The notes: generated by a model from the sequence alone, not told the origin. 64,000 bases of DNA from Lamellibrachia satsuma (GCA_033239005.1 BSQZ01000006.1:13005662-13069661); one strand, 5' to 3'; shown: positions 12,310 to 22,576, numbered from the stretch's first letter. Program-made: numbers and translations.

Positions 12310-12729
12310 GCGTATATTTAAAGTTTTGGCCGGGCTAGTTCATAATCTGTCAACCAGTAGCACACGAACATCCCCCTGGCGAATACTGCGATGACTAAGA
12401 TTAACACTCCGCAGAAACGGACCGATATTAAAATGGTGTTTTTTGACTAATTGCATGATCTTGTACAACGTGTGTTTGGATAACGACGGATGGAACTTCC
12501 AGATGTTCGTTCGTGTTGGCTAGGGTGGAGAAATGAAGTAGGATAGGTCGGTAGCGGTAGTGCCTCATAAAATATGAAATTGCATATGTTTTGTGCCTTT
12601 GAGATGCAATGATATCGTCGTATTTATAACGCAAAATTCTGGGAGCCAGACGGGCTCAAAGAGTTGGAATTTTTGGGGACCCGACAGTAAATTTAGGGGC
12701 CAGCGGGCCCCCGCTAAATTCGAACCCTG
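11770..12729 (-). mobile_element. 960-bp hAT-like DNA element with TIRs and 5-bp target duplication
   Basis: The left end reads CTGGGTTAGAATTTAGC and the reverse complement of the right end reads CAGGGTTCGAATTTAGC, 15 of 17 identical. TCATT stands immediately outside both ends (11,765-11,769 and 12,730-12,734), a likely 5-bp target-site duplication. CAGGG-type ends are usual for hAT elements; most hATs give 8-bp duplications, but 5-bp subgroups are known. Inside, the minus strand at about 12,150-11,990 encodes ATNAARLKKLFVTAHAVAKN and a WMCDMQG segment, which resembles the N-terminal part of hAT proteins related to ZMYM6/C17orf113. The catalytic domain is missing, so it is non-autonomous. It is inserted into the older LINE sequence at 12.7 kb. 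Confidence 0.7.
12260..12309. repeat. (TA)n microsatellite
   Basis: About 20 uninterrupted TA dinucleotides followed by a slightly degenerate TTTATATATG stretch, inside the hAT-like element. Confidence 0.95.
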
Positions 12730-12734
12730 TCATT

Positions 12735-14440
12735 TGTTTATTATCTTTGATACATTGTTTAAGGATAAATGCTCTTATCTTGAAGATTTATAATACCTAT
12801 AAACACTCTGAAATATTCATCACCAACTGTATACGAATTAGCTTTCCACAAACTCCAGCTTTACATCTTTCTTGTCTTGGTCTATGTACACACAGAACAT
12901 TGTATACACAATCTGGCCCATCATTTAGACTGTCTATCATCCTCCTTCTTGCAGGTGATGTCTCAATAAATCTCGGACCAAAAACATTTCAAAACATGTG
13001 CTTTGTAACTACTAATCTTCAATCTGTCCATCATAAATCTGCTGCCCTTTCTGATCTGATTTTATCTAAACACATAGACATTTTAGCTTTCACAGAGACA
13101 TGGTTATCAGCATCTGACACAACAGCCTGTCTTGCAGACTTTATATGTTTTAAATACAAGAAATGTGACTCGACCACCCCTACCTGAATGGCTGGGGTGA
13201 TGGTGTAGGCAAAAACCACATGGACAAAAGTAGAAATTATTCATACAACTCAATACCAAAGCTTTGAGGTAATATGTATTGTTATAAAACATTCATCCAT
13301 ATCTGCTAATTTTTATGCATCTACCGTCCTCCTGCAAGCACAAATTAATTTTTTATGAATTTCCAGATTTCCTTGAAACCACCTTTCAATTCCAAGAAGA
13401 CCTTTACATGTTTGGAGATTTCAATGTCCACCTTGATTTACTAAGTCTAAATACTAGATCATTCCTGGATGTCCTTCAAACATGTATTACATCAATACGT
13501 TTCATTTCCTACTCCTGTTCAAGGTCATTGGCTCGACTTGTTTACTACTAGATCTACCTGCATTAACATCAAGGCTAAGTTTCCTACTGATGGTTTATCA
13601 TATCACCATTGTGTCATTATTGATTTGTGGTTGCAAGTCGGGTCAAGACCTAAAAAAAGATCACATTTTGACCAATAAATAAAATTAACATAAATACCCT
13701 TCATGATGATCTTGCAAATTCCGATCTTTTGATCCAGCCTACTGGGTAATTCTACACTGTGCAAGCTTGATAATCGGTACCATGAAACATGAAGTAAATT
13801 CCTGGATAAACACGCCCCTAAACAAACCAAAACTGTACAATTCGCCCTTCATCACCATGGATGTCTCTAGAAATAGTTGTAGCAAAATGTCGTCGTCGAT
13901 ATCTTGAAAGAATTTGGCGACGAACTCTTTCTCCACTTGACTGATCCCGTTATACTAAACAGCTACAGATATGCAATCACAAGATGTCAAAATCAAAGTC
14001 CGATTACTATACAAATCTTATGTCAACAAATTCTGAAAACCCTCGTCAGATGTCGAAATCCGTAAACACAATTCTACATCGGCAGAAATAAAAAAACACT
14101 GCCTGAACATTCTTCACTGGATTCATTGTGTAGTTCTTTTTCAAAATACTTCACAGATAAGACTGCTTACATTTGATCGAATTTTGTCATTAATGATAAT
14201 GACTATGATTTTCCTGAACCACCACTTTCTAAAAATACACTACTGTGTTACACACCTGCACTAATGAAATTTAAATTTCAAACAAGCTCATGTAAATCTT
14301 CTTATTAAAAAACTCTGGGTAAAAATTACCTAAAGAATTATCACCCTATCTCCAATCTCACTTTTCTGTCTAAAGTATTGGAAAAAGTAGTTGCTAATCA
14401 CTTTCATGAACATAATTTATAAACATCACTTATCAAATGA
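12735..14440 (+). pseudogene. Second LINE family: ORF2 endonuclease to early RT, strongly decayed
   Basis: The region at 12,747-13,187 encodes a hydrophobic lead-in, LLLAGDVSINLGP, then TTNLQSVHHKSAALSDLILS and FTETWLSAS, the N-terminal endonuclease blocks of an L2/CR1-group LINE. GDFNVHLDLLSLNTRSFLD lies at 13,412-13,470, and a HWLDL block with a DGLSYHH block at about 13,525-13,615 is frame-shifted. Poorly conserved linker sequence follows, and near 14,334-14,420 the first RT block survives as NYHPISNLTFLSKVLEKVVA. RT catalytic blocks are missing, so the copy is 3'-truncated or interrupted. Its upstream part lies on the other side of the 960-bp hAT-like insertion. A related, better preserved copy is at 61.4-62.7 kb. 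Confidence 0.75.
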
Positions 14441-14517
14441 ACTTTCAGAATCATGACCAGGGTCTTTCAGTAGAAGACCTTTCAGAGGCCGGTTGGCCGA
14501 CTCTCTAAGACCATCAG

Positions 14518-14745
14518 AAAATGGGTAACCCCTTCTTGGATTATATCCCAGATCTATTGACACACGACAGTTGCAACTGTGTGGATGAATCAGTAGTATC
14601 TGTAATGCACACCTTGGAGGAGATAGGAAAGAAGCAGCACCAGGATTTCGACAAGAAAATACTTCAAGATTGCACTCATTCCATCCATGACCAGATAAAG
14701 AATTCTTTGGCCCGCTTCAAGAAACCTCAACTCAATTCAACATGA
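14518..14745 (+). pseudogene. Orphan gene family, later segment (probably copy A continued)
   Basis: A 74-codon open stretch starts MGNPFLDYIPDLLTHDSCN and includes ESVVSVMHTLEEIGKKQ and HDQIKNSLARFKKPQ. I recognise the MGNPFLD and DES-x-x motifs as lying well downstream of the GALDNIDHNPSSTTS block in the same uncharacterised invertebrate protein family. Together with copy A at 5.2-7.3 kb, in the same orientation and the expected order, it is best read as the far side of one gene copy split by LINE and hAT insertions. Function unknown. Confidence 0.55.
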
Positions 14746-14799
14746 AGGCGACAATGCGTGAAACATAATACAGATGTCGCGGTCAGGAGATTCACCTTG

Positions 14800-15410
14800 C
14801 TGTGGTGTATGTGGAAAGGCTTGATGGTGTTGAACAGTCTCAACTATGTGAAATCACCTCTGAATCCCACACATCACGGACTGCTTACCATGCCAATCTC
14901 TTGCTAGCAACTGATATTTTGCCACCTATAAACGTCATGCTGCCACTATTTCCAGATAAGGCGTGCTCTCGGGCAATGCCATGCCACTGCCATGATGTGG
15001 TTCATGCAGGGGAAGCAGCTGCAGTGGTCATTAGACAAACTGTACAGCAGCAGATACAAGTTTGAACTTGGAAGACTTCACACAGTACAGACTTGCTACA
15101 AAGTCCTCAGCCATTGCCAGGAAAGTAGTGGCTGGGTGCAAACCCTTCAGGAGGCTAAGACTGCTCGTTTTTTAAAGACGTACAAGTATATGCTACTGAA
15201 GAGACCATACAGTGATCGTTTTCCGGAGGAAGATCCCCCCATTAGCTTTGAGAGCTGGGGCACACAAAGCAACACTGATGTCCACAATCTTGTTACTGGT
15301 TCAACTTCTTCAAAGTGCAGCTCCTCATCTTCACTTTTGTTCGCCCTATGCGAACAGGACATTTTGACATATACTCAGTATATCCGCATATGCTCATGGT
15401 GGCTTTTACG
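14800..15410 (+). pseudogene. Orphan gene family, copy B middle segment
   Basis: SRTAYHANLL and INVMLPLFPDKACSRAM (14,872-14,985) match the arrangement of AAYHASLQ and CALLPMFYIDQA in copy A (6,843-6,925), so this is a paralogous, diverged middle portion and not a continuation. Downstream are SSGWVQTLQEAKTARFLKTY (15,125-15,185) and, after a frame change, FFKVQLLIFTFVRPMRTGHF (15,306-15,365). At least two frameshifts separate these blocks. It lies only about 55 bp after the MGNPFLD segment although it belongs to an earlier part of the protein, so two copies have been juxtaposed by insertion or deletion. Confidence 0.5.
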
Positions 15411-15499
15411 AGTGGCCATTTGAAAATAATGGGGCAGGTTTTTGAAGCAAGTTGCACTAGAAAGCTAAATAGAATCGGACGTGTTAATAAACGATCTTA

Positions 15500-16300
15500 A
15501 TAATCATCAGGTATTTGGTGTTAATTTTCACAGAAGGTCACTCATATGGAATCAACAACTAACCCCATACTGCTTGAAATCCAGTAACAATATGTTTACC
15601 CAGTTGCCTTGCGTAGTCATGGGTGTTATCGTATAGAGAGGGTCTTGCTAAATATGGGCAGGAAATTAAGAAGAAAGTTCTGAAGTACAGACACATGTTG
15701 TAACTTGACATGTTATAATGTGCTGTGCATGGTTAATTTGTTTGTTTTCTTGAGAGAGACATATAGGATTATGATGTTCACAACAAAGCCACATTTTTTT
15801 TTAAATGTGAATTAACGTACTGGAACTAGTTAATCTATGTGGGTAAGGTTTGCCAATGAGAGACGGGCAACAAAGCAGGGAAGTCATATCTGGCTGGATT
15901 TTACTTTTAATTAATATTTATATATGTTTCTATGTATGGTAGTAAATTTGTATGGAACACCATACAAAAAACACTTGGGACAAGCTCTCGTCGAGGCCAG
16001 AAGAAATTTTCGTTGTGGCATCGGGTCACTCTTGTAACCGAAAGACGTTTCACGAAAAGACAACATCGTGCAGACAGTGGCACCAATCCACCATTGTCCT
16101 GTCTGCAGCCAGCTGACTGCCGACAGGCTCCATTAATCAAAACCATCGCTGTGGTGATCAGTAGCAGAGCAGACTGTGACACGACCATCGTCTGCAATGA
16201 GCCAACTGCCACAGGATCGGCACCACTAGCCCAGAAGAATTTTATTTGATTGAATTTTACTGATTTTTTATTCTAATAATACATGAATGATAAATTATAA
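15500..16300. other. No recognised gene
   Basis: A 105-codon open stretch (15,932-16,249, plus) has no family resemblance that I can see. Parts of it (the GACAACAT and CAGACAGTG region and the ACCATCGCTGTGG region, about 16,050-16,160) resemble 19,740-19,850, so it is probably the 5' flank of the dispersed repeat described below. Confidence 0.4.
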
Positions 16301-16720
16301 TGTTACAAAATGTTGGTGTATAGTGCATAACAAAACAATGTACATAATGAGGTTCATAACAAAACAATGTACATAACAAGGTTCATAACAATAGTCAGGA
16401 GGCTCCTCTAAGACTTTCATAGTTGGTCTTGAGGATCCACATTATAAACTGAAATTAAACTAAGTCAATTGTAGAAACGTCTCTGTGATGAACCAAAGAT
16501 GAAAGGACTCACTATGGTGGAGAAAGTATGTCTGGACATGGGATAATGCACATCGTACCAGAGATATTTGCTCATATTGATCAGTGTTGACCAGTCTATG
16601 ACAGGTCAAACCATCAACAGAGTCACTAAAGCATTTCATCCTACCAGGACGTCATCGCCATTAGTACGGATGAAGCCATCTTGGCAAGGTGGAGAAAGCT
16701 CTACAGGTAAACAAACACCT
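16300..16720 (+). repeat. Unnamed dispersed repeat, copy 1
   Basis: It begins with two tandem units of roughly 29 bp around GTTCATAACAAAACAATGT, then AGGCTCCTCTAAGACTTTCA and GACTCACTATGG...GTATGTCTGGACAT. The same order occurs at 17,095-17,200 with 17,740-17,850 and at 19,900-20,130, with a more diverged form at 20,520-20,760. No conserved open frame or terminal inverted repeat was found. It may be a non-autonomous element or the untranslated end of one. Confidence 0.6.
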
Positions 16721-17094
16721 TTTGGATATGTTGAAAGAAGGGTTTGATTATTTCTTCAGTCTTTATTCCTCAGTGGATTCACTTCCCAGACCAGCAGCAA
16801 GCACACACGCAAGTCTACAAGAATCGATACATACAATGTAATTACGTCATGAAAGTGACCACTCGACAATTCTTTTAGGAAAAAACGGGCCATTAAATTT
16901 TCGTTCGTGAAGACAACAGAAAGTTACAGTATGTGAGGTACGTAAGTGATCTTGGTAAAGCACTGGATGTGTGTATGACTTTGCCGTAGTCTCCAAAAAT
17001 GTGTAGAAGTTTGACATACATCTAAAAAAATTAGAATGTGACTTTGCTATCTTTAATTTCAGGGTAATATAATACATGAATGATAAATTATAAT

Positions 17095-17215
17095 TTTACA
17101 TGTGTGTACATAATGCATAACAAAAACGGTACATAATAAAGTTTATAACAAAACAAGGTCGGGAGACTCCTCTAAGACTTTTATAGTCGCTCTCGAAGAG
17201 CCACCCTGTGAATTG
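17095..17215 (+). repeat. Unnamed dispersed repeat, copy 2 (head)
   Basis: ATAATGCATAACAAAAACGG, then GACTCCTCTAAGACTTTTAT and GCTCTCGAAGA match copies 1 and 3. The head is followed by AACATCTCTGTGG and the 19-bp tandem array, which is absent from the equivalent place in copy 1 (16,470-16,490). Confidence 0.6.
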
Positions 17216-17306
17216 AAATTAAACTAATTAAATTGTTCTAACATCTCTGTGGCGACCCACGCCACCAAAGACATCAGTGGCAATGCAAAGACAATAGGCA
17301 GCGGCT

Positions 17307-17420
17307 CACCACAGAGATGTTGGTACACCACAGAGATGTTGGTACACCACAGAGATGTTGGTATACCACAGAGATGTTGGTACACCACAGAGATGTTGGT
17401 ATACCACAGAGATGTTGGTA
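17307..17420 (+). repeat. 19-bp minisatellite, six units
   Basis: Six head-to-tail units of CACCACAGAGATGTTGGTA, starting at 17,307, 17,326, 17,345, 17,364, 17,383 and 17,402; units 4 and 6 begin with T instead of C. A single inverted copy of the core (AACATCTCTGTGG) lies about 60 bp upstream, near 17,239. Confidence 0.95.
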
Positions 17421-17734
17421 CAGTCTTAGCAATACGAATGATCAAAATAGATTTATATATTTACTGAGTAATAACAACGTGGTAAGCTAAACTGGTTGCT
17501 GCCTATAAAAAATATTAATAAAAACTCTTGATATGCCAATGCATTCCTTGTCTTGTCATATCTCTAAGCTTTAGTTTGGGCATTTTATTAAATGTTGTAA
17601 TAGTGTGAAATCGTCTGATGCTGTACTGAAATGTTGCAGAAGTTAATTGTATTTATTGTTTGGTAATTTGCAAACACGAGCATGCCAATATACATACACT
17701 AGAACTGAAAGGAATGTGACAAAAGTATTATTTT

Positions 17735-17860
17735 TTGAAGGACTCACCATGATTGATAAAGTATGTCTGGACAACTTTATCATCGGAATGATCTACATCC
17801 CAGCAGCCATCGTATCCCTTTGGTGGGCACGGAGACAGGTTTGGACGTTGTTTTCCTTAT
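17735..17860 (+). repeat. Unnamed dispersed repeat, copy 2 (body)
   Basis: GACTCACCATGATTGATAAA and the following GTATGTCTGGACA...ATCTACAT match 20,010-20,070; GGAGACAGGTTTGGACGTTG matches 20,101-20,120 and 20,690-20,710. Confidence 0.55.
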
Positions 17861-17929
17861 TATTAGTAAGGCAAGTAGTACAGCAATTTCATAAATATGT
17901 AGTATGTAATATTAGTTAGATAGAAATTC

Positions 17930-18540
17930 AACAATTGATGTCAGATGAGCGAGTGAAACGATGACGCCCCCCAGTCTTCACATCTACAATAACTAAGCTT
18001 CTCATTCTGTGTAAACCACACGACACATGATTCGTTGTGATCCTTCAAAGTGTTAGAGTTAGGGAAATCAATTGTCAAGTGTTAAAAAAATTATTTCACG
18101 TGACTACCTGGGAATGGAGTCATTTTAGAATGTTAGTTTTACCCACATCTAAGATATGTGAAAAGTAATCAGTGTTACTGATTGAAGTGCCTGTGACATT
18201 TGAATGTTTGTTTCTGGTAAGATTATAGACATTACTGTCTTGAACATTTGATTTAACAATGCTATCTTAAATGTATTTAAGAGTTCCATTGATTCTCGCC
18301 ATTGTTGTTATCATATATTGTATTGTTATGCTATTTATGTAATAAATATGCAAACTATATAATTACATGTGTTCTGGTCTCTTATATGTGTTGTCACGTT
18401 TATTAGGAATTATTAATCCTACTTGAACCCTTGAAAGAATGAAGTTACGACACGTAGTATTATAAAATGAAACTATCCTGAAGAATGTTCAACAATAAGT
18501 TAAAGATTTACAACCCTACCAAAATCCAAACAAGACAAGC
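17930..18540. other. AT-rich DNA, no gene seen
   Basis: Nothing recognisable on either strand; the A+T content is high and the stop density is normal for noncoding DNA. Confidence 0.5.
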
Positions 18541-18860
18541 TGAAACGTGAAAAGCAAAGAAACAAGGAATCATGTAGCAAATCTCAGAGCATTCTCAGAG
18601 CACTGACACGAGAGACATCCAGCCCTCTTCCTTTCAAAGTGCCAGTGGCCTTAGCAAAGCTCTGCATCGTGCATGCAAAGCCCTGAAACATGCTTTCCCT
18701 CAAACACCCAAATTAAGAAAGATCACTGATACTGATGGTTTTCCTGATCCCACAGCCATACAGAAACCCCAAAGTGGTGGATCAGCTTTGAGCAGATCAA
18801 CTGTTGCCGTCGTCAGAGGTTTCTATGAGAGATGACATCAGTCGACCGGTACCGGGGGCG
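18540..18860 (+). pseudogene. Fragment of a second uncharacterised repeated protein family
   Basis: The plus strand reads KLKREKQRNKE (18,539-18,571), then, after a frame change, VALAKALHRACKALKHAFPQ (about 18,650), KLRKITDTDGFPDPT and STVAVVRGFYER before a TGA. The basic coiled-coil-like start followed by an F-Y/L-E-R-D-D-x-S-R type motif resembles a family of unassigned, multi-copy invertebrate proteins; the next bases continue that motif (HQS instead of DDISR) in a shifted frame. A shorter related piece, from ANKLKEKHK to KIIDTDG, is at 20,808-20,905. No function is assigned. Confidence 0.4.
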
Positions 18861-19235
18861 TAATTTCAAGAGTTGAATTCCCAGAAGCCATCAAGATATT
18901 GACTAGCAGCACCAAGTACCAAGGCATAGATAGATATTTCTGTGACATTTTGCAAATATTGTTATAGTGACAGTCACTTAGGAACGATCAAGTCATCCCG
19001 CCTGGAGGGTGGGTATTATTGCTAGTTGCATTAATGATATTAATTTTTGCTCCTCTTCGGAGTATATTTCCTGACGGATACCAATACAAAGTTGAGGAAT
19101 TACAAGTATTGTCTCAACATGATGTGAGAACTCTTTATATTACCAACTATATCCTCAAATGAATATAACTAACAGTTGTTTTGATCAATAAGAACCGCCC
19201 CTTTTAAACCTCACTGGTCACCGTGATTGGCTAAT

Positions 19236-19545
19236 ATGTCAAACTTAAAGAAGGCAGTAGAACCAGAGGACATAAAGCAGCATTAGTTAAGAAGTGTATG
19301 TTGGACATGAGAAAGTACTCTTTCTTACAGAGGGTGATAAATGAATGGAACAAACTGCCAAATTATTGTGTTAATGCTAGAAGTGTGAATATGTTTAAAA
19401 ATAGAATTGACATATATTTGATAAGGGCGGGCTACACATAGATGAGAAAATTGTTGGACTCTCGATAAGCCAATGGCTTCCTTGTCCACTTGCCATCAGG
19501 AACTTTTTGTTCGGGATGGCAACCTTGTTAAACCTTGTTAAACCA
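19236..19545 (+). mobile_element. 5'-truncated LINE copy (ORF2 C-terminus and 3' end)
   Basis: It starts abruptly within ORF2 (KLKEGSRTRGHKAALVK), continues through FLQRVINEWNKLPN and NMFKNRIDIYLIRAGYT-stop at about 19,441, then the family 3' untranslated region (TTGGACTCTCGATAAGCCAA) and CTTGTTAAAC twice (19,524-19,543). It is nearly identical to the 3' end of the element at 7.7-11.6 kb. 5' truncation is the usual product of incomplete target-primed reverse transcription. Confidence 0.92.
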
Positions 19546-19739
19546 CTGTGTGAGACCACCTACCACTTAGAATGTTGCGACCCAGATGCCACCAAAAACA
19601 TCCATGGCAGTGCAGACCATGGCACCAACCCACAGTGCCTGGCTGAACTCTATGTGTACTTGATGATACGATCCACTGTATCCAATCTTGTATACATACA
19701 AACTCAAATGTGAAATTCATGTTCAATAAAGTGCGGACG

Positions 19740-20130
19740 ACAGCTCATGAAAAGACAACATTGCACACACAGTGACGCCAATACACCAGTGGTCAGTCTG
19801 CAGGCAGCTGGCAGGTTTCCACCAAGCAGTACCATCCCTGTGGCGACCCAGACAACACGAAAGACATGAGTGCAGACTGTGATACGAATAGCGCCCACTC
19901 AGCAAAAACAATGTACATAATGAGGTTCATAACAAAACAATGTACATAATGAGGTTCATAACAACACAGAGTCAGGAGGCTCCTCTAAGACTTTCATAGT
20001 TGCTCTCGAAGACTCACCATGATTGATAAAATATGTCTGGACATCTTTACCGTCGGAACAATCTACATACCACTGCCCACTGTAACCCCTTGGTAGGCAC
20101 AGAGACAGGTGTGGACATTGTTTTCAGGAC
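19740..20130 (+). repeat. Unnamed dispersed repeat, copy 3
   Basis: It contains the 29-bp tandem pair (AACAAAACAATGTACATAAT, about 19,904-19,965), AGGCTCCTCTAAGACTTTCA, GACTCACCATGATTGATAAA and ACAGGTGTGGACATTGTTTT, all shared in the same order with the copies at 16.3 and 17.1-17.9 kb. Confidence 0.65.
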
Positions 20131-20454
20131 TGCTATGATCAGTTGTCATCGCACACATATGTGAAAGAACCACAACCACCGAGAACCATCTGACAAACTG
20201 GGAGGGTCTAAAAGTGGTAGACAGGCAGTCCCACAGGAGAAGATGTGAAAGAAGCATTATGGATAAGGAAGACAGAGGCAGCAGTCAACTGAGATGAGAG
20301 GAATTACGAGTTTTCACACGTCATTCAACCAGGACACCTTCGTATTGCAGGAAGCCATCTTGATAAAACAGGTGAAAATTTGTTCTTATATTTCCAAGTT
20401 AGAATGGGACTTTGCTATCTTTAATTTCAGGGTAACGTAATTCATTGGTGGGTA

Positions 20455-20905
20455 ATTTGCAAACACAAACATGCCAATATACATACACTAGAACTGAGTG
20501 AAGAATGTGATGTGTTATTTCTGGCAGGACTCTCTATGGCGGACCGAGCTTGTCCACACATATTCATCATATGAACAATCTGCATTATCCTGGCCATACT
20601 GACTGCATGATGGGCACGGTGACAGAACCAGAAGTTACATGAAAGAAGCCTGCATACCAACATCCATCGTAACATCTTGGTGGACATGGAGACAGGTGTG
20701 GACGTTGTCTTCAGAACGGCAAAGATCATTTGTCATCGCACATTATACGTGAAAGAAATGGTCACTGTCCACCATCGACATGTCCGCCTTCAGACCACAC
20801 AACTATTGCGAACAAACTTAAGGAAAAACATAAGTAAAAGACCACAAACACCCAGAGAAAGACAACAAAGAAAAAGCTTTTCACAAAGATCATAGATACT
20901 GATGG
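20455..20905 (+). repeat. Unnamed dispersed repeat, copy 4, diverged
   Basis: GGTAATTTGCAAACACAAAC and CATACACTAGAACTGA match 17,662-17,710; the GGAGACAGGTGTGGACGTTG segment and a TCATTTGTCATCGCACA segment match copy 3 at 20,100-20,160. It ends in the small KLKEKHK and IIDTDG coding remnant. Confidence 0.55.
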
Positions 20906-21217
20906 CCAAACCTGGGGCGAATCTGATTCCAGAATCGGAATTGAAGACTGATTCCGATTCCAAGTTCGGGATCGGTTAATGTGGAAACAACGGAATTGGA
21001 TTCAGAATTGATTTGGCTGGAATCGGATTCGGTTATTGTGAAAGCAGTGGGATCAGAATTGCGTTCAGAATCGACTTCGGTGGAATCGGAATTGCTTACA
21101 GGAATGACACTTTTTTAATCCCACTGTCACTAAGGGTAATTAATACGAGTCCTCCCTCTTTATATTATGAAATATTTTATCTTTACCATATTTATTCGAA
21201 CTCAAAATTAAAAATTT

Positions 21218-21430
21218 TGGGGGAGCAGTGGTCTAATGGTTAGAGCACCCGCCTGTCGATCGAGAGGACGGTGGTTCGATTCCACCTCCGCCGTTTCGAA
21301 CCTTGGGCAATTTCGTTCACCCCACTTTGCCCATGTCTTTCGGAAGAGACACTAAAAGCCGTTGGTCCAAACTCCTGCATTAGCTCAATATTGGGCTGTT
21401 TGGAGTATAACTGTTTGAGACTACTTGAGA
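21218..21430 (+). mobile_element. tRNA-derived SINE
   Basis: The head is tRNA-like, with an intact A box TGGTCTAATGG (21,229-21,239) and an intact B box GGTTCGATTCC (21,273-21,283), 33 bases apart, so it keeps an internal RNA polymerase III promoter. The body has TTTCGAACCTTGGGCAATTT and TGTCTTTCGGAAGAGACACT, shared in the same order with the SINEs at 46.8, 51.4 and 55.4 kb. The acceptor stem pairs imperfectly and there is a conserved non-tRNA body, so this is a SINE and not a tRNA gene. The 3' boundary is approximate. Confidence 0.8.
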
Positions 21431-21434
21431 CAAA

Positions 21435-22485
21435 CATATTGATGACACAAGTGTCACATAATGAAAAGTCTGGATATTCTGTAAAGAAGCAGTTGTTAGA
21501 AGCAATTATAGTGCATTCATAATGTATAAAATAGTAATAATAATCAAAATAATTTTTTATTTTTCCCCATTACTTTCTTTTCTATTTCTTTTTGTCCGTT
21601 GTTTTTTCATGTTACTTTCTTTCCTGCACAATGAAGTTGTAACCAGGGGTAGTTTTAACTGCCAACCCTGCATGTAACAGCATTCATTGCTTAATCTCCC
21701 CAGCCAGCTAGAATCCTGAATACTACTTTGTCAGTTGAACGGAGCAGCATTATGGCCATATCTGATTTTATACAATGGCTAGCCATGCTGATATCCACCC
21801 AACGTCCAGTGTATGTGTATGTTTAAGATAGGATTCTCAAAACGAACTGCCATTTTACCGTGATTTATCAAACCAGACAACATATGGTAGCTTTTGTTCT
21901 TAGAATCCAGCTGACGTTTCAATCATTTCGAATGCAAACAAGTACATGCGTTGGCAAAGATATGCGATTGTTCGAACGATTTGCATGTTTTCTGTGATTG
22001 TTGTGATTTACATAACGTGAGTCAAACGTCCACATCAGTTCCTTCGAATGGTAGGAATGCTTCGTGAAATCGGCAGAAGCATATTTACAAATGTAGGAAG
22101 TAAAAAGTATGCTGAAATGTTAATTCAACGCTATATAATGGGAATAACATACTGTTTGTTGACGTCACTCTCATGACATCAACAAACAGTGTCTCATTCC
22201 CTAAATGGATTGGTTGTATATCTTGAAAGAAGATTGCAATGGATACAGTTGAATGTGGGGTACTACCAAGAACTGCATATTAGTTTCTTAGCACTGGATG
22301 AACAGTGGCTTTGTTACTAGATTTTCAGAGTTAGTGATATAATTCACTTATGGTAATGCTATTAGTTTAGTGTTAGAGCTTTTGCCATAGCTACAGATAA
22401 CTATTGCTAGTTAGGCTTAGGCCAATGATAGTCACACAGTGTGTACATGACTGTTTACATATCTGAGATGAGAAGATACCAGATT
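21435..22485. other. No gene seen; contains one strong hairpin
   Basis: No coding or mobile-element signal was recognised except a 17-bp-arm inverted repeat at 22,151-22,190. Confidence 0.5.
22151..22190. repeat. Inverted repeat (hairpin) with a CRE-like palindrome
   Basis: The left arm ACTGTTTGTTGACGTCA and right arm TGACATCAACAAACAGT pair at 16 of 17 positions around a 6-nt loop; pairing resumes further out (GGAAT at 22,141 and ATTCC at 22,196). The left arm holds TGACGTCA, a full cAMP-response-element palindrome. Confidence 0.85.
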
Positions 22486-22489
22486 TAAA

Positions 22490-22576
22490 ATGTTGGACTT
22501 AAGCCAATGGCTTCCTTGTCTACTTCCCATCTGGTTCTTTGCCTTGGATAGCAATCTTGTTAAATCTTGTTAAATG
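22490..22576 (+). mobile_element. Very short LINE 3' end copy
   Basis: Only the last roughly 85 bp of the LINE family: AAGCCAATGGCTTCCTTGTC, a GCCTTGGATAGCAA segment, and CTTGTTAAAT twice at the very end (about 22,555-22,574). The rest was never copied. Confidence 0.85.

Noticed and set aside
15932..16249. 105-codon plus-strand frame
   Set aside because: No recognisable domain; parts of it match the noncoding flank of another dispersed repeat copy at 19.74-19.85 kb.
17525..17565. Possible fifth LINE 3' end (GATATGCCAATGCATTCCTT)
   Set aside because: It resembles the LINE tail over about 38 bases, but the terminal CTTGTTAAA repeats and the rest of the untranslated region are missing.
21218..21292. 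Genuine tRNA gene
   Set aside because: A and B boxes are intact, but the acceptor stem pairs poorly and the sequence runs into a conserved SINE body shared with other loci.
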